From: a bacterium D16-51
GTDB taxonomy: Bacteria; Bacillota; Clostridia; Lachnospirales; Lachnospiraceae
Direction: 5' to 3'
Length of the DNA: 64,000 nt
Assembly: GCA_003612285.1 (NCBI GenBank)
Contig: RAYE01000018.1
Coordinates: 23,493 to 87,492, forward strand
A program made the position numbers and the translations under genes. Of this stretch, positions 1-9,708 are shown one piece after another; the first letter of the stretch is position 1, and each line of letters opens with the position of its first letter. The notes under the pieces were generated by a model. The model was not told the origin of the DNA and did no database searches. It worked only from the letters and a program-made list of their open reading frames with translations.

Positions 1-2
1 AG

Positions 3-509
3 TCTGCAGAAACAATCCATCCCAATAATGTAAAGCGCGTAATCCGTGCTTTAGAATATTATAAACAGACAGGGAAAAAAATATCGGAGCACAATAAAGA
101 GCAGCATAGCAAAGAACCTGCTTATTATTTCCGTTATTATGCCTTAACCCTTCCGAGGGAGGTTTTATATGAAAGGATTAACCAAAGAGTGGATTCCATG
201 AGAGAAGAAGGCCTGGCAGAAGAGGTAAAGAAACTGCTTGCAATGGGGTGTAACAGGGAAATGGTTTCCATGCAGGGCCTGGGCTATAAGGAGATTCTTT
301 CTGCCCTGGAGGGGGAAGATACGATAGAGCATGCTTTTGAACAGATTAAGCAGGAGACAAGGCATTTTGCCAAACGCCAGTTTACCTGGTTTAAAAGAGA
401 ACGGGATGTGACATGGATTGACAAAGGGCAGTTCCAAAACGAGGAAGAGCTTCTTGCCTATTGCATTCAGGATTGGCAAATGCATATGCAGGACGTGTTT
501 GGAAATTAA
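3..509 (+). CDS. miaA: tRNA dimethylallyltransferase MiaA, C-terminal part (5' end cut by the window)
   Basis: MiaA transfers a dimethylallyl group to N6 of A37 in tRNAs reading UNN codons. The reading frame is open from base 3, before the first internal Met, so the gene starts outside the window. About 168 residues remain. They carry the family signatures IHPNNVKRVIRALE near the start, QGLGYKE in the middle, and the TRHFAKRQFTWFKRE segment that contacts tRNA. The N-terminal P-loop is missing because of the window edge. The PLP-enzyme gene follows after 27 bases on the same strand and is probably co-transcribed. Identification is firm. Confidence 0.95.
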   Translation, partial: SAETIHPNNVKRVIRALEYYKQTGKKISEHNKEQHSKEPAYYFRYYALTLPREVLYERINQRVDSMREEGLAEEVKKLLAMGCNREMVSMQGLGYKEILSALEGEDTIEHAFEQIKQETRHFAKRQFTWFKRERDVTWIDKGQFQNEEELLAYCIQDWQMHMQDVFGN

Positions 510-536
510 AATGCACAAAATGAAAGGAAGAAGGAA

Positions 537-1829
537 ATGGACTCTCTTAAAGAAATGTATTTATCAGCAGGAATTGAGCAGGATGTTTATGATTTTTGCA
601 GCAATATATTAAAAAATTTAGAAAACAGGTTTAAACAGATAGATGAAGTGGCAGAATTTAACCAGATGAAGGTGCTTTGTGCTATGCAGCGCCAAAAAGT
701 CAGCACGGCTTGTTTTGAATCTACTACCGGCTATGGGTATGATGATTTGGGAAGGGAAACTTTAGAAGCTGTCTATGCGGATGTTTTTGGCACAGAGGCT
801 GCATTGGTGCGCCCGCAGCTTACCTGCGGCACCCATGCATTAACAGTTGCACTGTCTGCCATCTTACGGCCCGGGGATGAACTTCTGTCCCCGGTGGGGA
901 AGCCTTATGATACCCTGGAAGGGGTAATTGGCATGAAAGAGGACAATCCGCCTGGCTCATTAAAGGAATTTGGTATTTCATACCGCCAGGTGGATTTAAA
1001 AGAGGACGGCAGTTTTGACTTGGAAGGAATAAAGGCAGCATTAAACAAAAAGACAAAATTGGTTACCATTCAGCGTTCCAAAGGCTATGCCACACGTAAA
1101 ACGCTGTCTGTAGAACAGATTGGGGAGCTGATTTCCTACATTAAGTCAATCAAGGCAGATGTTATCTGCATGGTCGATAACTGTTATGGGGAATTTGTAG
1201 AAACAAAGGAACCGACACAATACGGCGCGGATTTATGTGTTGGGTCGCTGATTAAAAATCCGGGCGGCGGGCTGGCGCCAATCGGGGGATATATTGCTGG
1301 AAAAGAGGAACTGATTGACCTCTGTGCATACCGCCTGACGGCTCCGGGGCTTGGAAAAGAAGTTGGCGCGACGCTTGGTGTGAACCAGTCTTTTTTCCAG
1401 GGATTTTTCCTTGCGCCTTCTGTAACGGCAGGGGCTTTAAAAGGGGCCGTTTTCGCAGCAAACATCTATGAAAAACTGGGCTTTCCTGTTATCCCGGACA
1501 GCACAGAACCGCGCTATGACATTATCCAGGCCGTTACCCTTGGATCTGCCGAAGCTGTGGTTGCCTTCTGCCAGGGAATCCAGGCAGCTTCGCCGGTTGA
1601 CAGCCATGTGCTGCCAGAGCCTTATGCAATGCCTGGATACCACAGTGATGTTATTATGGCAGCAGGCGCGTTTATACAAGGTTCTTCCATAGAACTAAGT
1701 GCAGACGGGCCGATTGAGCCGCCTTATGCGGTTTATTTCCAGGGAGGCCTGACATGGCATCATGCCAGGTATGGGATTACAATGTCATTGCAGTCAATGA
1801 AAAATGCGGATTTAATAAAAATTCCCTAA
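537..1829 (+). CDS. Methionine gamma-lyase family PLP enzyme (YnbB / 'aluminium resistance' family)
   Basis: A 430-residue fold-type I PLP enzyme of the Cys/Met-metabolism group, the family often labelled methionine gamma-lyase or aluminium resistance protein (B. subtilis YnbB). Visible marks are the cofactor-binding region RPQLTCGTHALTVAL, the aspartate in MVDNCYGEF, and the likely Schiff-base lysine in SLIKNPGGGLAPIGGYIAG. It has no signal peptide and should be cytoplasmic. The true substrate of this subfamily is not clear, so a carbon-sulfur lyase role is inferred from the family only. It lies 27 bases after miaA, a linkage common in clostridial genomes. Confidence 0.85.
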   Translation: MDSLKEMYLSAGIEQDVYDFCSNILKNLENRFKQIDEVAEFNQMKVLCAMQRQKVSTACFESTTGYGYDDLGRETLEAVYADVFGTEAALVRPQLTCGTHALTVALSAILRPGDELLSPVGKPYDTLEGVIGMKEDNPPGSLKEFGISYRQVDLKEDGSFDLEGIKAALNKKTKLVTIQRSKGYATRKTLSVEQIGELISYIKSIKADVICMVDNCYGEFVETKEPTQYGADLCVGSLIKNPGGGLAPIGGYIAGKEELIDLCAYRLTAPGLGKEVGATLGVNQSFFQGFFLAPSVTAGALKGAVFAANIYEKLGFPVIPDSTEPRYDIIQAVTLGSAEAVVAFCQGIQAASPVDSHVLPEPYAMPGYHSDVIMAAGAFIQGSSIELSADGPIEPPYAVYFQGGLTWHHARYGITMSLQSMKNADLIKIP

Positions 1830-2001
1830 AATCTGTGAATAACAGCAAATCCGCAAAATATTTGTCGAAATACCGAAAATGGGTTCCTACAAAGGGATTT
1901 CTTCACGAAAAATACACGACATTTTCCAACTTCCCTTCTATACAAAAAAGTGATTTTGTGATAACATAGGTATTGTGTGTATTTATGGAAAATAATGGGG
2001 A

Positions 2002-2020
2002 GCCTTCTTAAAAAGGAGGC
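2002..2020 (+). promoter_or_regulatory. Hairpin that pairs the radC Shine-Dalgarno
   Basis: GCCTTCTT at 2002-2009 pairs with AAGGAGGC at 2013-2020 across a three-base AAA loop: eight base pairs, one of them G-U. The 3' arm contains the whole AAGGAGG ribosome binding site of radC, whose ATG is at 2024. The fold would hide the site from the ribosome. The rest of the 194-base gap after the PLP-enzyme gene holds no gene; I could not assign a firm promoter in it. Confidence 0.55.
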
Positions 2021-2023
2021 ATT

Positions 2024-2746
2024 ATGGAAAAAAACAGTATTACAATGAAGGAACTGCCAGAGTCAGAGCAGCCTTATGAGAAATGTGAAAAGTATGGGGC
2101 AAACTGCCTGTCGGACAGTGAACTGTTAGCAGTTATCCTCCGTACAGGAAGCCGTGGGGAGTGCTCAACAGCGCTTGCCAGAAGGCTTTTGCAGCAGCTT
2201 CCCGGTAAATCCATTACCGGCCTGTTTCATAGTTCTTTTGAGCAGTTACGGGAAATTAAAGGAATTGGAAAAGTAAAATCCATCCAGCTCTTGTGCCTGA
2301 CAGAAATTACCAAGCGGATGCTGAAAGGAAAAAAGCAGCTGGAGACCTTACTCTGTGAACAGCCGGCGCAGATTGCAGCATATTTTATGCCGTCTATGCG
2401 TTTTCTGGAAACGGAACAGGTACGCCTTCTTATTTTGAATGGAAGGCATGCCGCTGTAAATAACCTTTTAATTTCAAACGGTTCTTTTAATTCTGCGATG
2501 GCTTCACCAAGGGAAGTATTTTACTATGCATTAAAACATAAAGCAGTAGCGATCATACTGCTGCATAACCATCCGTCCGGCGACCCGTCGCCAAGCCGGG
2601 AAGACCTGCTTCTGACAAAAAGGATTGCAGAAACGGGGCAGTTAATAGGGATTCCGCTTTTAGACCATATTATTATTGGTGATAACCGATATGTCAGCGT
2701 AAAGGAGAGCGGATATTCTAAAATGCTGGACAAACAGGAAAAATGA
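2024..2746 (+). CDS. radC: RadC family protein (JAMM/MPN+ domain, UPF0758)
   Basis: 240 residues. The N-terminal part has a helix-hairpin-helix region (LREIKGIGKVKSIQL), and the C-terminal part is a JAMM/MPN+ metal-binding domain with H181, H183 and D194 in HNHPSGDPSPSRED. The historic role in DNA repair has been disputed and the biochemical activity is unknown. The ATG is preceded by AAGGAGGC, which lies in a strong hairpin. radC directly before mreB is a conserved arrangement in Firmicutes; mreB starts 19 bases after the stop, so the two are likely co-transcribed. Confidence 0.95.
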   Translation: MEKNSITMKELPESEQPYEKCEKYGANCLSDSELLAVILRTGSRGECSTALARRLLQQLPGKSITGLFHSSFEQLREIKGIGKVKSIQLLCLTEITKRMLKGKKQLETLLCEQPAQIAAYFMPSMRFLETEQVRLLILNGRHAAVNNLLISNGSFNSAMASPREVFYYALKHKAVAIILLHNHPSGDPSPSREDLLLTKRIAETGQLIGIPLLDHIIIGDNRYVSVKESGYSKMLDKQEK

Positions 2747-2765
2747 CTGGAAAAGAGGTTTTTTC

Positions 2766-3776
2766 ATGGCAAAAAAGACTTTTGGTATTGATTTTGGGAC
2801 CAGTACCATTAAAGTATATAAGAACGGGGACGGCATTATTTTATTGGAAAAGAATGCCGTATCTACCGTTGGAAAGGAAAAGAAACCGGTTGCCATCGGT
2901 GAAAAAGCATATGAAATGTATGAAAAAGCACCGCCAAGCATCCATGTATCACTGCCATTAAGCAGAGGGGTTGTTTCCCATTTGGATGATATGGTAGCGC
3001 TTTGGAATTTTATGGGACAGGCTGTTTCCGGCAGGAAAAAGATGAAACGCTGCCAGTTCTATATTGCGGTTCCGGCCGATATTACAGAAGTGGAAAAACA
3101 GGCTTATTCTAAAATTATCACACAGTCAGAAAGCACACCACAGAAAGTCTGTCTGATTGATAAGCCGATTGCAGACGCTTATGGGCTTGGCCTGGACATT
3201 GAACGTTCCCGCGGCGTATTGATTGCAAATCTTGGGGCGGACACCGCAGAAATCTCAATTCTTTCATTGGGAGGGATTGTTGTTTCCAAGCTGATGCCGT
3301 ATGGCGGCAATGACTTTGACCGCGCAATCCAGAATTATGTACGGAAAAAATATAATTTTGTGATTGGCCTGAAAACAGCAGAACAGTTAAAAATAAAACT
3401 TGTTTCTGCGATGGAATCCGACCAGTCATATACAGTAGTCGGAAGGGATGTATTAAAAGGGCTTCCGGGAAAAATAACACTTACCGCAAAGGAAATATAT
3501 CCTCTGGCAAAAGATATTTTCTTCTCTTTTGCAGCACAAATCCGTTCCATGCTGGAACATACACCGCCGGAGATTTCTTCTGAAATCATACATAACGGCA
3601 TTTATTTAACAGGGGGGACTTCATTTGTAGAAGGCCTGAACCAGTTCCTAGCCAATGAAGTTAATGTAAAAATAAATACGACAAATGATGCGCAAAAAAC
3701 GGTAGTTGCCGGAATCGGTTATCTGTCGGAGCATCCGAAAATAGCTGCAAAATATGCAGTTCCTCTTGAGCAATAG
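2766..3776 (+). CDS. mreB: Rod-shape determining protein MreB (actin-like ATPase)
   Basis: 336 residues of an actin-like protein that forms membrane-bound filaments and guides the elongation synthases. Phosphate-1 loop: FGIDFGTSTIKVYK at the N terminus. Other actin-fold landmarks are the AVPADITEVEKQA and ANLGADTAEISIL segments and GIYLTGGTSFVEGL near the C terminus. The length is normal for the family. It heads the mreBCD-mrdA-minCDE-rodA run, all on the plus strand with short gaps, and so is expected to be transcribed with them. Confidence 0.96.
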   Translation: MAKKTFGIDFGTSTIKVYKNGDGIILLEKNAVSTVGKEKKPVAIGEKAYEMYEKAPPSIHVSLPLSRGVVSHLDDMVALWNFMGQAVSGRKKMKRCQFYIAVPADITEVEKQAYSKIITQSESTPQKVCLIDKPIADAYGLGLDIERSRGVLIANLGADTAEISILSLGGIVVSKLMPYGGNDFDRAIQNYVRKKYNFVIGLKTAEQLKIKLVSAMESDQSYTVVGRDVLKGLPGKITLTAKEIYPLAKDIFFSFAAQIRSMLEHTPPEISSEIIHNGIYLTGGTSFVEGLNQFLANEVNVKINTTNDAQKTVVAGIGYLSEHPKIAAKYAVPLEQ

Positions 3777-3793
3777 AGGGAATAGGGGGAAAT

Positions 3794-4660
3794 ATGCGTA
3801 AGAAAACGAAAATAACAATCGATCCAAAATATGTGTTAGCGGCAGTTCTTATTTTCTGTGTTGTACTTGGTGTTATTTCCTATCGTTTTGAAGATAAGAT
3901 GACGCCAATACGGTCTGCCGCAGGAAATGCCGTAATACCTATGCAGAAAGGCATTAATTCCATAGGGCGGATTCTTTCTGACAAGCTGGATTATCTTACG
4001 ACAATGAAAAAAACAGTAGATGAAAATAAAAAGTTAAAAGAAGAACTTGCAAAGCTGTCAGCAGAAAATAAGCTTTTGCAGCAGGATAAATATGAACTTG
4101 ATAATTTCCGCAAACTATATGATTTAGACGAACAATATGCCGGATATCCAAAGGTTGCCGCAAGGGTAATAAATGGAGACCCGACAAACTGGAATAATAT
4201 ATTTATTATTGATAAAGGGACGGATGACGGACTGAAAAAAAACATGAACGTTATGGCAGGAGATGGGCTGGTTGGGATTATTACCGAAGTAAATAAATCT
4301 TATGCAAAAGTACGTTCTATTATAGATGATGACAGCAATGTTTACGGCACGGTACTGAAAAATTCGGAAAATTGCATTATCAGCGGAAACCTGACGCTGA
4401 TGAAAGATGGCGTAATAGAGGTGACAGGGATTGACGGCAATGTACAAATAGAAGATGGCGCTGAAATTGTTACCTCACAGATTAGCGATAAATATCTTCC
4501 GGGAATTTTAATCGGCTATGTCAGGGATTTAAAAAAGGATTCTTCTAATATTACACAAAGAGGTTATTTGACGCCGGTTGTAGATTTTTCCAATCTTGAC
4601 ATGGTATTTGTAATTACGGAAGTGAAAGACTCAGCCGAGTTAGAGGAGATGCTTAAATGA
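3794..4660 (+). CDS. mreC: Rod-shape determining protein MreC
   Basis: 288 residues: a short cytoplasmic start rich in Lys/Arg, one membrane helix (VLAAVLIFCVVLGVISY), a coiled coil (about residues 70-105, KKTVDENKKLKEELAKL), then the extracytoplasmic beta-barrel domains with the family motif INGDPTNWNNIFIIDKG. MreC scaffolds MreB, MreD and PBP2/RodA outside the membrane. It has a clear AGGGGG site before the ATG. Its TGA overlaps the mreD ATG (ATGA), so translation of the two is coupled. Confidence 0.95.
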   Translation: MRKKTKITIDPKYVLAAVLIFCVVLGVISYRFEDKMTPIRSAAGNAVIPMQKGINSIGRILSDKLDYLTTMKKTVDENKKLKEELAKLSAENKLLQQDKYELDNFRKLYDLDEQYAGYPKVAARVINGDPTNWNNIFIIDKGTDDGLKKNMNVMAGDGLVGIITEVNKSYAKVRSIIDDDSNVYGTVLKNSENCIISGNLTLMKDGVIEVTGIDGNVQIEDGAEIVTSQISDKYLPGILIGYVRDLKKDSSNITQRGYLTPVVDFSNLDMVFVITEVKDSAELEEMLK

Positions 4661-5193
4661 AACGCTATATCAGTATGTTTCTGTTAACCGTTGTCTGTTT
4701 TCTGCTGCAGACGTCTGTTTTTCCACATCTAAAGCTGACAAATGTCATGCCAAACCTGCTTGTAATTATAACGTCTGCTGCGGGTTTTATGTATGGAAGG
4801 AAGTTTGGGCTGTTTACCGGATTTTTCTGCGGAGCCCTGATTGATTTGGTTTACAGCAGTGTTGTAGGGGTAAGTATATTTATTTATGTAATAATTGGCT
4901 ATTGCAATGGCCTGGCAAATAAGCTGTATTTTAAGGATGATCTCGCTATGCCCCTTTTGGCGCTTGCGTTAAGTGATTTTTTATATGGATTGTTATATTA
5001 CATCTGTTATTTTTTAATGCGGGGCAGGCTGGCAGTTTTTTCTTACATTGCACAGATTATTGTTCCGGAAATGATTTATACGATTGCATTAGGGGTTATT
5101 ATTTACAAATTTATGCACTGGCTGGAAGAAAAGATGTATCCGGAACAGGAAATCCCATTAGGGAAGGGAGAGGGAGAAAAAACAGAACTATAG
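4657..5193 (+). CDS. mreD: Rod-shape determining membrane protein MreD
   Basis: 178 residues, almost entirely hydrophobic with about five predicted membrane helices and a short charged tail. Sequence is poorly conserved in this family. The call rests on size, the segment TNVMPNLLVIITSAAGFMYGRKFGLFTGFFCG typical of MreD (split over several helices here), and its place directly after mreC with an ATGA overlap and before the PBP2 gene. Confidence 0.9.
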   Translation: MKRYISMFLLTVVCFLLQTSVFPHLKLTNVMPNLLVIITSAAGFMYGRKFGLFTGFFCGALIDLVYSSVVGVSIFIYVIIGYCNGLANKLYFKDDLAMPLLALALSDFLYGLLYYICYFLMRGRLAVFSYIAQIIVPEMIYTIALGVIIYKFMHWLEEKMYPEQEIPLGKGEGEKTEL

Positions 5194-5230
5194 TATATGC
5201 AGCATAAATGGAAAGTGAGGCGGCAGGGAA

Positions 5231-8098
5231 ATGTTAGATACAATAAAGGAACACATACGGAATTTTTTTGAGTCGCGTCTTTTGCCTGTCGCGGTATTGT
5301 TTATTATCCTTTTTTCTGTTTTAGTAAACAGAATGTTCCAGCTTCAGATTGCATCAACAGAGACATATGCAAGCGAGGCGGCAAAACGTACAGAACAAAC
5401 AAGGGAAATACGGGCATCCCGCGGCAATATTTACGATTGCAATGGAACATTGCTTGCTTATAATAAGCTTGCTTATAATGTTACCTATACGGCGAATGAT
5501 ATCACAGACGATATGACCTCAGAAGAAAAAAATAAAGCGATCTATTATCTCCTTAAAATACTGGAACGGGAAGGCGATACCCTTTCTGTTGAATTTTATA
5601 TTGAACTGGATAAAGGGAAACTTGCTTATACGGTAAGCGGCAATACTCTTTTACGCTTTAAGGCAGAAGCTTTTTCAACAACGGTAGAGAAACTGAACCA
5701 GAAACAGCGGGATATGACGGCAGAGGAGCTTTTTGATTTCCTGCGTTATGACGATGGTTCCAACAGCCCTAAGTTTACCATTGATAAAAAGGGGGAAGAA
5801 ACCTATGATACTGAAACGGCGCTGCAGATTATGGCAGTCCGTTATGCAATGTATATTAACCGCTTTAAAAAGTATCAGCCGATTATACTGGCGCAGGACG
5901 TAGATGATAAAACAGTCGCAGCAATTAAGGAAAATAATAATGAGCTGCCGGGCATCAATATAGAAGAAGATGCGACACGCGTTTATAAAAAAAGCAAGTA
6001 TTTTGCACATGTCCTTGGTTATACGGGTTCCGTTACAACAGAGCGGTTAGAAAAGCTCCGGGAAGAAAATCCAAATACCCCGTATACGACGTCTGATCAG
6101 ATTGGCATCTCCGGGATAGAAAGTTCTTTTGAGGAATATCTTTCCGGGGAAAAGGGAAGTGAAAAGCTGATGGTAAATGAAACATCTATGCGGATTGAAG
6201 ATGTGGAGCGGGAAAAAGAACCGGTCGCCGGAAATGACCTGTATTTAACAATTGACGCTACACTGCAGGAAGAATGCTATAAGCTTCTGGAAGAACATAT
6301 CGCCGGCATATTAATTGCAAATATCAACAACAGTGACAGCGCTGGTTCCAGGGGGGAATCTGCCTCTCATATTAAAGTGCCGATTTATGATGTGTACAGT
6401 GCATTAATTGAAAATAACATCATTAATGCTTCCCGCTTTACGGATGAAGATGCATCACGCTTAGAAAAGCAGACCTATCGGCAATATAAGGCAAAATCTA
6501 AAGAAATCAAACGAAATATGCGTAAGATTTTAGATGTAAACAGCACGAGGACAGCCAAAGACCTTTCAGATGCAATGGAAGAGTTTATAGATTATTTTTA
6601 TAAAACTCTAAAAACAGAAAAAGTTATACTGATTGACGACGTAGACAGCTCCGACGCGACATTTCAAAAATTTGCATCAGATAAAATCAGCCTGAGCCAG
6701 TTTTTGCAGTATGCAATTTCCAAAGGCTGGGTAGATCTGGGTGTTTTAAATATCGGGGAACAGTATTTCAGCACGGAGGAAATTTATGACAAGCTGATTG
6801 ACTATGGCATGAAACTTTTGGATGATGATGTCAAATATCCCAAAATGATATATAGCTATTTAATCCATCAGCATGAACTTTCCGGAAGGGACGTCTGCCT
6901 GCTATTATTTGACCAGGGCGATATTAAATATAATGCCGGGGAATATGAAAAACTAAAACTTGGGCTGATGTCGCCATATTCATTTATTATCAAAAAAATC
7001 AGGAATCTGGAGATTACGCCAGGAGAACTTGGCCTGGAGCCATGTTCAGGTTCTCTGGTGATTACAGACGTCAACACGGGTGAAGTCAAAGCGATGGTTA
7101 GCTATCCTAGCTATGATAACAATAAAATGGCAAACCAGGTAGACTCTGAGTATTTTAACAATTACCTGACACAGGCTTCTTCTTCACCGCTTTTAAACCG
7201 CCCTGTGCAGGAAAAGCTGGCGCCTGGTTCCACCTTTAAAATTGTTTCTTCTGTGGCAGGCTTGGAAGAAGGGATCATTTCGCCAAGTACGGTTATTTAT
7301 GACCATGTAAAATTTGATGAAATCGGCCCTCCTTCCCCAAAATGCTGGAAAAGGAGCGGCCATGGGAACTTGCGTGTTGCAACGGCAATTGAAGCGTCCT
7401 GTAACTATTTTTATTATACCATTGGTTTTGAGATGGGATATGGGAAACCAAACCCAAATGGCTATGTAAATGATGCGAAAGGGCTGGCCCGTTTGAAAAA
7501 ATATGCCGATATGTTTGGCCTGACAGATACCTCTGGTGTAGAGGTTGCAGAGTCAAAGCCCCAGTTTTCTAAGACAGATATTGTCCGTGCTGCCATTGGG
7601 CAGGCAACCCATGCCTATACGCCTGTCCAGCTTTCCCGTTATGTAACAACAGTTGCCAATAATGGGACATGTTACAACTTAACATTGATTGACAGGATAG
7701 AAGATGTGGATGGGAAAGTGATATTAAAGAATAAAGCAACTGTTCGCAATAAAGTAGAACTTGCATCTAGTACATGGAATAATATCCATGAAGGGATGTT
7801 CCGTGTAACAAATAGTTCTGGAAGTTCTACCGCCACTATGTTTGCAGGGTTAAAAAAGAAGGTAGCAGGAAAAACAGGTACCGCCCAGTTAAATCCGTAC
7901 CACGCAAACCATGCAGAATTTATTTCCTATGCGCCGTATAACGATCCGGAGATTTCTGTAACTTGTGTCATCCCAAACGGCTATGCGTCTTCCAATGCCG
8001 CACAGACAGCAAGGGATGTTTATAAATACTATTTTGGAAAGAAAAAAGTATCTGGCAAGGTTAAAATGCCAGAATCCAGCGTAAACCAGATGGATTAA
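5231..8098 (+). CDS. mrdA: Penicillin-binding protein 2 (class B transpeptidase of elongation)
   Basis: 955 residues. One N-terminal membrane anchor (LLPVAVLFIILFSVLVNRM) is followed by the PBP dimerisation region, starting with RASRGNIYDCNGTLLAYN. The C-terminal transpeptidase has the active-site serine in STFK (S667), SCN (S723-N725) and KTG (K881-G883). It cross-links peptidoglycan during elongation with RodA as partner. The protein is about 300 residues longer than E. coli PBP2. The extra length lies between the dimerisation and transpeptidase domains (about residues 350-600), is charged, and includes no catalytic motif I recognise. Such large forms are usual in Clostridia. Confidence 0.94.
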   Translation: MLDTIKEHIRNFFESRLLPVAVLFIILFSVLVNRMFQLQIASTETYASEAAKRTEQTREIRASRGNIYDCNGTLLAYNKLAYNVTYTANDITDDMTSEEKNKAIYYLLKILEREGDTLSVEFYIELDKGKLAYTVSGNTLLRFKAEAFSTTVEKLNQKQRDMTAEELFDFLRYDDGSNSPKFTIDKKGEETYDTETALQIMAVRYAMYINRFKKYQPIILAQDVDDKTVAAIKENNNELPGINIEEDATRVYKKSKYFAHVLGYTGSVTTERLEKLREENPNTPYTTSDQIGISGIESSFEEYLSGEKGSEKLMVNETSMRIEDVEREKEPVAGNDLYLTIDATLQEECYKLLEEHIAGILIANINNSDSAGSRGESASHIKVPIYDVYSALIENNIINASRFTDEDASRLEKQTYRQYKAKSKEIKRNMRKILDVNSTRTAKDLSDAMEEFIDYFYKTLKTEKVILIDDVDSSDATFQKFASDKISLSQFLQYAISKGWVDLGVLNIGEQYFSTEEIYDKLIDYGMKLLDDDVKYPKMIYSYLIHQHELSGRDVCLLLFDQGDIKYNAGEYEKLKLGLMSPYSFIIKKIRNLEITPGELGLEPCSGSLVITDVNTGEVKAMVSYPSYDNNKMANQVDSEYFNNYLTQASSSPLLNRPVQEKLAPGSTFKIVSSVAGLEEGIISPSTVIYDHVKFDEIGPPSPKCWKRSGHGNLRVATAIEASCNYFYYTIGFEMGYGKPNPNGYVNDAKGLARLKKYADMFGLTDTSGVEVAESKPQFSKTDIVRAAIGQATHAYTPVQLSRYVTTVANNGTCYNLTLIDRIEDVDGKVILKNKATVRNKVELASSTWNNIHEGMFRVTNSSGSSTATMFAGLKKKVAGKTGTAQLNPYHANHAEFISYAPYNDPEISVTCVIPNGYASSNAAQTARDVYKYYFGKKKVSGKVKMPESSVNQMD

Positions 8099-8161
8099 TG
8101 TTACTGTCCATAAATTGGCCGGTAACGAAGTCTTGTGAATAACATACAGATTGGAGGGAAC

Positions 8162-8827
8162 ATGGACAATACCGTAGTAATTAAAGGAACAAAATCAGGA
8201 ATTATTCTTGTTTTAGATTCTGATACAGAATATGATAAATTAAAAGAAGCCGTTGCCTCTAAATTTAAAGAGTCGGCAGCATTTTTAGGCAAAGCACAAA
8301 AGGCAGTTGCATTTCAGGGAAGGGAACTTACAGAAGAACAAAAACTGGAGATGATCGATATTATCCATCAGAACTGCCAGTTATCCATTGTCTGCATTAT
8401 GGAACAGGATGAAAGGCTGGAACATTCTTTCCGGCAGACAATAGAAAAGAACCTGATTCACCAGGATTACAACACAGGCCAGTTTTTTAAAGGAAACCTG
8501 CGTTCCGGCCAGGTACTTGACGTAGAGACAAGCATTATTATTATTGGCGATGTAAAACCGGGCGCTAAAGTAATTTCAAAGGGAAACGTTATTATACTTG
8601 GTTCTTTAAAGGGAAATGTCTATGCGGGTTCTTCTGGGAACCAAAATGCTTTTGTTGTCGCACTTGATATGGATCCAATGCAGATCCGTATTGCCGATAC
8701 TATTGCACGTTCCCCTGACAAGCCAAAGAAAAAAGGAGCCCCGATTACAAAAATAGCATTTTGGGAAGATGGAAATATTTATATAGAACCTCTGGATAAA
8801 GATGTCATGAGTGACATTCGGTTGTAG
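8162..8827 (+). CDS. minC: Septum site-determining protein MinC
   Basis: 221 residues from the ATG at 8162, which follows TTGGAGGGAAC; an in-frame GTG at 8135 has no such site. The N-terminal domain binds FtsZ. The C-terminal domain is the right-handed beta-helix seen as GNLRSGQVLDVETSIIIIGDVKPGAKVIS with the RSGQ surface that binds MinD. MinC blocks Z-ring assembly away from mid-cell. minD follows after 65 bases. The order minC-minD-minE is complete here. Confidence 0.93.
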   Translation: MDNTVVIKGTKSGIILVLDSDTEYDKLKEAVASKFKESAAFLGKAQKAVAFQGRELTEEQKLEMIDIIHQNCQLSIVCIMEQDERLEHSFRQTIEKNLIHQDYNTGQFFKGNLRSGQVLDVETSIIIIGDVKPGAKVISKGNVIILGSLKGNVYAGSSGNQNAFVVALDMDPMQIRIADTIARSPDKPKKKGAPITKIAFWEDGNIYIEPLDKDVMSDIRL

Positions 8828-8892
8828 ATTTTTTTTCACATTTTTGGTAATATATAAAACAAACAGATTATTCATTTAGGAGGAATAAAATT

Positions 8893-9681
8893 ATGGGAGA
8901 AGTGATAGTTGTTACATCTGGAAAGGGAGGCGTCGGCAAGACAACAACAACGGCGAATGTAGGAACCGGGCTTGCAATGCTTGGGAAAAAGGTTGTGCTG
9001 ATTGATACTGATATAGGACTCCGCAACCTGGATGTTGTAATGGGATTAGAAAACCGTATTGTATATAACTTAGTAGATGTTGTTGAGAATAACTGCCGTA
9101 TTAAGCAGGCCCTGATTAAAGACAAACGCTATCCGAACCTCTATCTTCTGCCATCTGCCCAGACAAAGGACAAGTCTGCGGTCAGCCCGGAACAGATGAA
9201 GAAACTGGCAGGTGAATTAAGGGAAGAGTTTGATTACATATTACTGGACTGTCCGGCGGGAATTGAGCAGGGCTTTAAAAATGCAATTGCCGGTGCAGAC
9301 CGCGCGCTTGTTGTGACAACACCGGAAGTTTCCGCTGTCCGTGATGCAGACCGTATTATCGGGCTTTTGGAGGCAAATGAAATCAGCCGTACACATCTGA
9401 TTGTAAACCGCCTCCGCACTGACATGGTGAAGGAAGGAAACATGATGTCCAGTGATGATGTTGTTGAGATTCTTGCAATCGACTTAATCGGCGTTGTCCC
9501 TGATGATGAACAGATTGTTATCTCTACAAATAATGGGGAACCTTTAGTTGGTTCAGAGGCCAAAGCCGGCCAGGCATATATGAACATCTGTAAACGTGTG
9601 TTAGGAGAAGAAGTACCATATCTGGATTTGGAGGAAACAACCAGCTTCTTTAAAAAATTTGCTGCAATTTTTAAAAAATAG
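8893..9681 (+). CDS. minD: Septum site-determining protein MinD (ParA-like ATPase)
   Basis: 262 residues. Deviant Walker A motif GKGGVGKT at residues 10-17, switch regions IDTDIGLRNLD and LLDCPAGIEQGF, and a C-terminal amphipathic helix (TSFFKKFAAIFKK) that inserts into the membrane in the ATP-bound form. MinD recruits MinC to the membrane and is released by MinE. AGGAGG precedes the start. The neighbours minC and minE confirm the assignment. Confidence 0.97.
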   Translation: MGEVIVVTSGKGGVGKTTTTANVGTGLAMLGKKVVLIDTDIGLRNLDVVMGLENRIVYNLVDVVENNCRIKQALIKDKRYPNLYLLPSAQTKDKSAVSPEQMKKLAGELREEFDYILLDCPAGIEQGFKNAIAGADRALVVTTPEVSAVRDADRIIGLLEANEISRTHLIVNRLRTDMVKEGNMMSSDDVVEILAIDLIGVVPDDEQIVISTNNGEPLVGSEAKAGQAYMNICKRVLGEEVPYLDLEETTSFFKKFAAIFKK

Positions 9682-9708
9682 TTACTTTATACAGAAATGG
9701 AGACGAGT

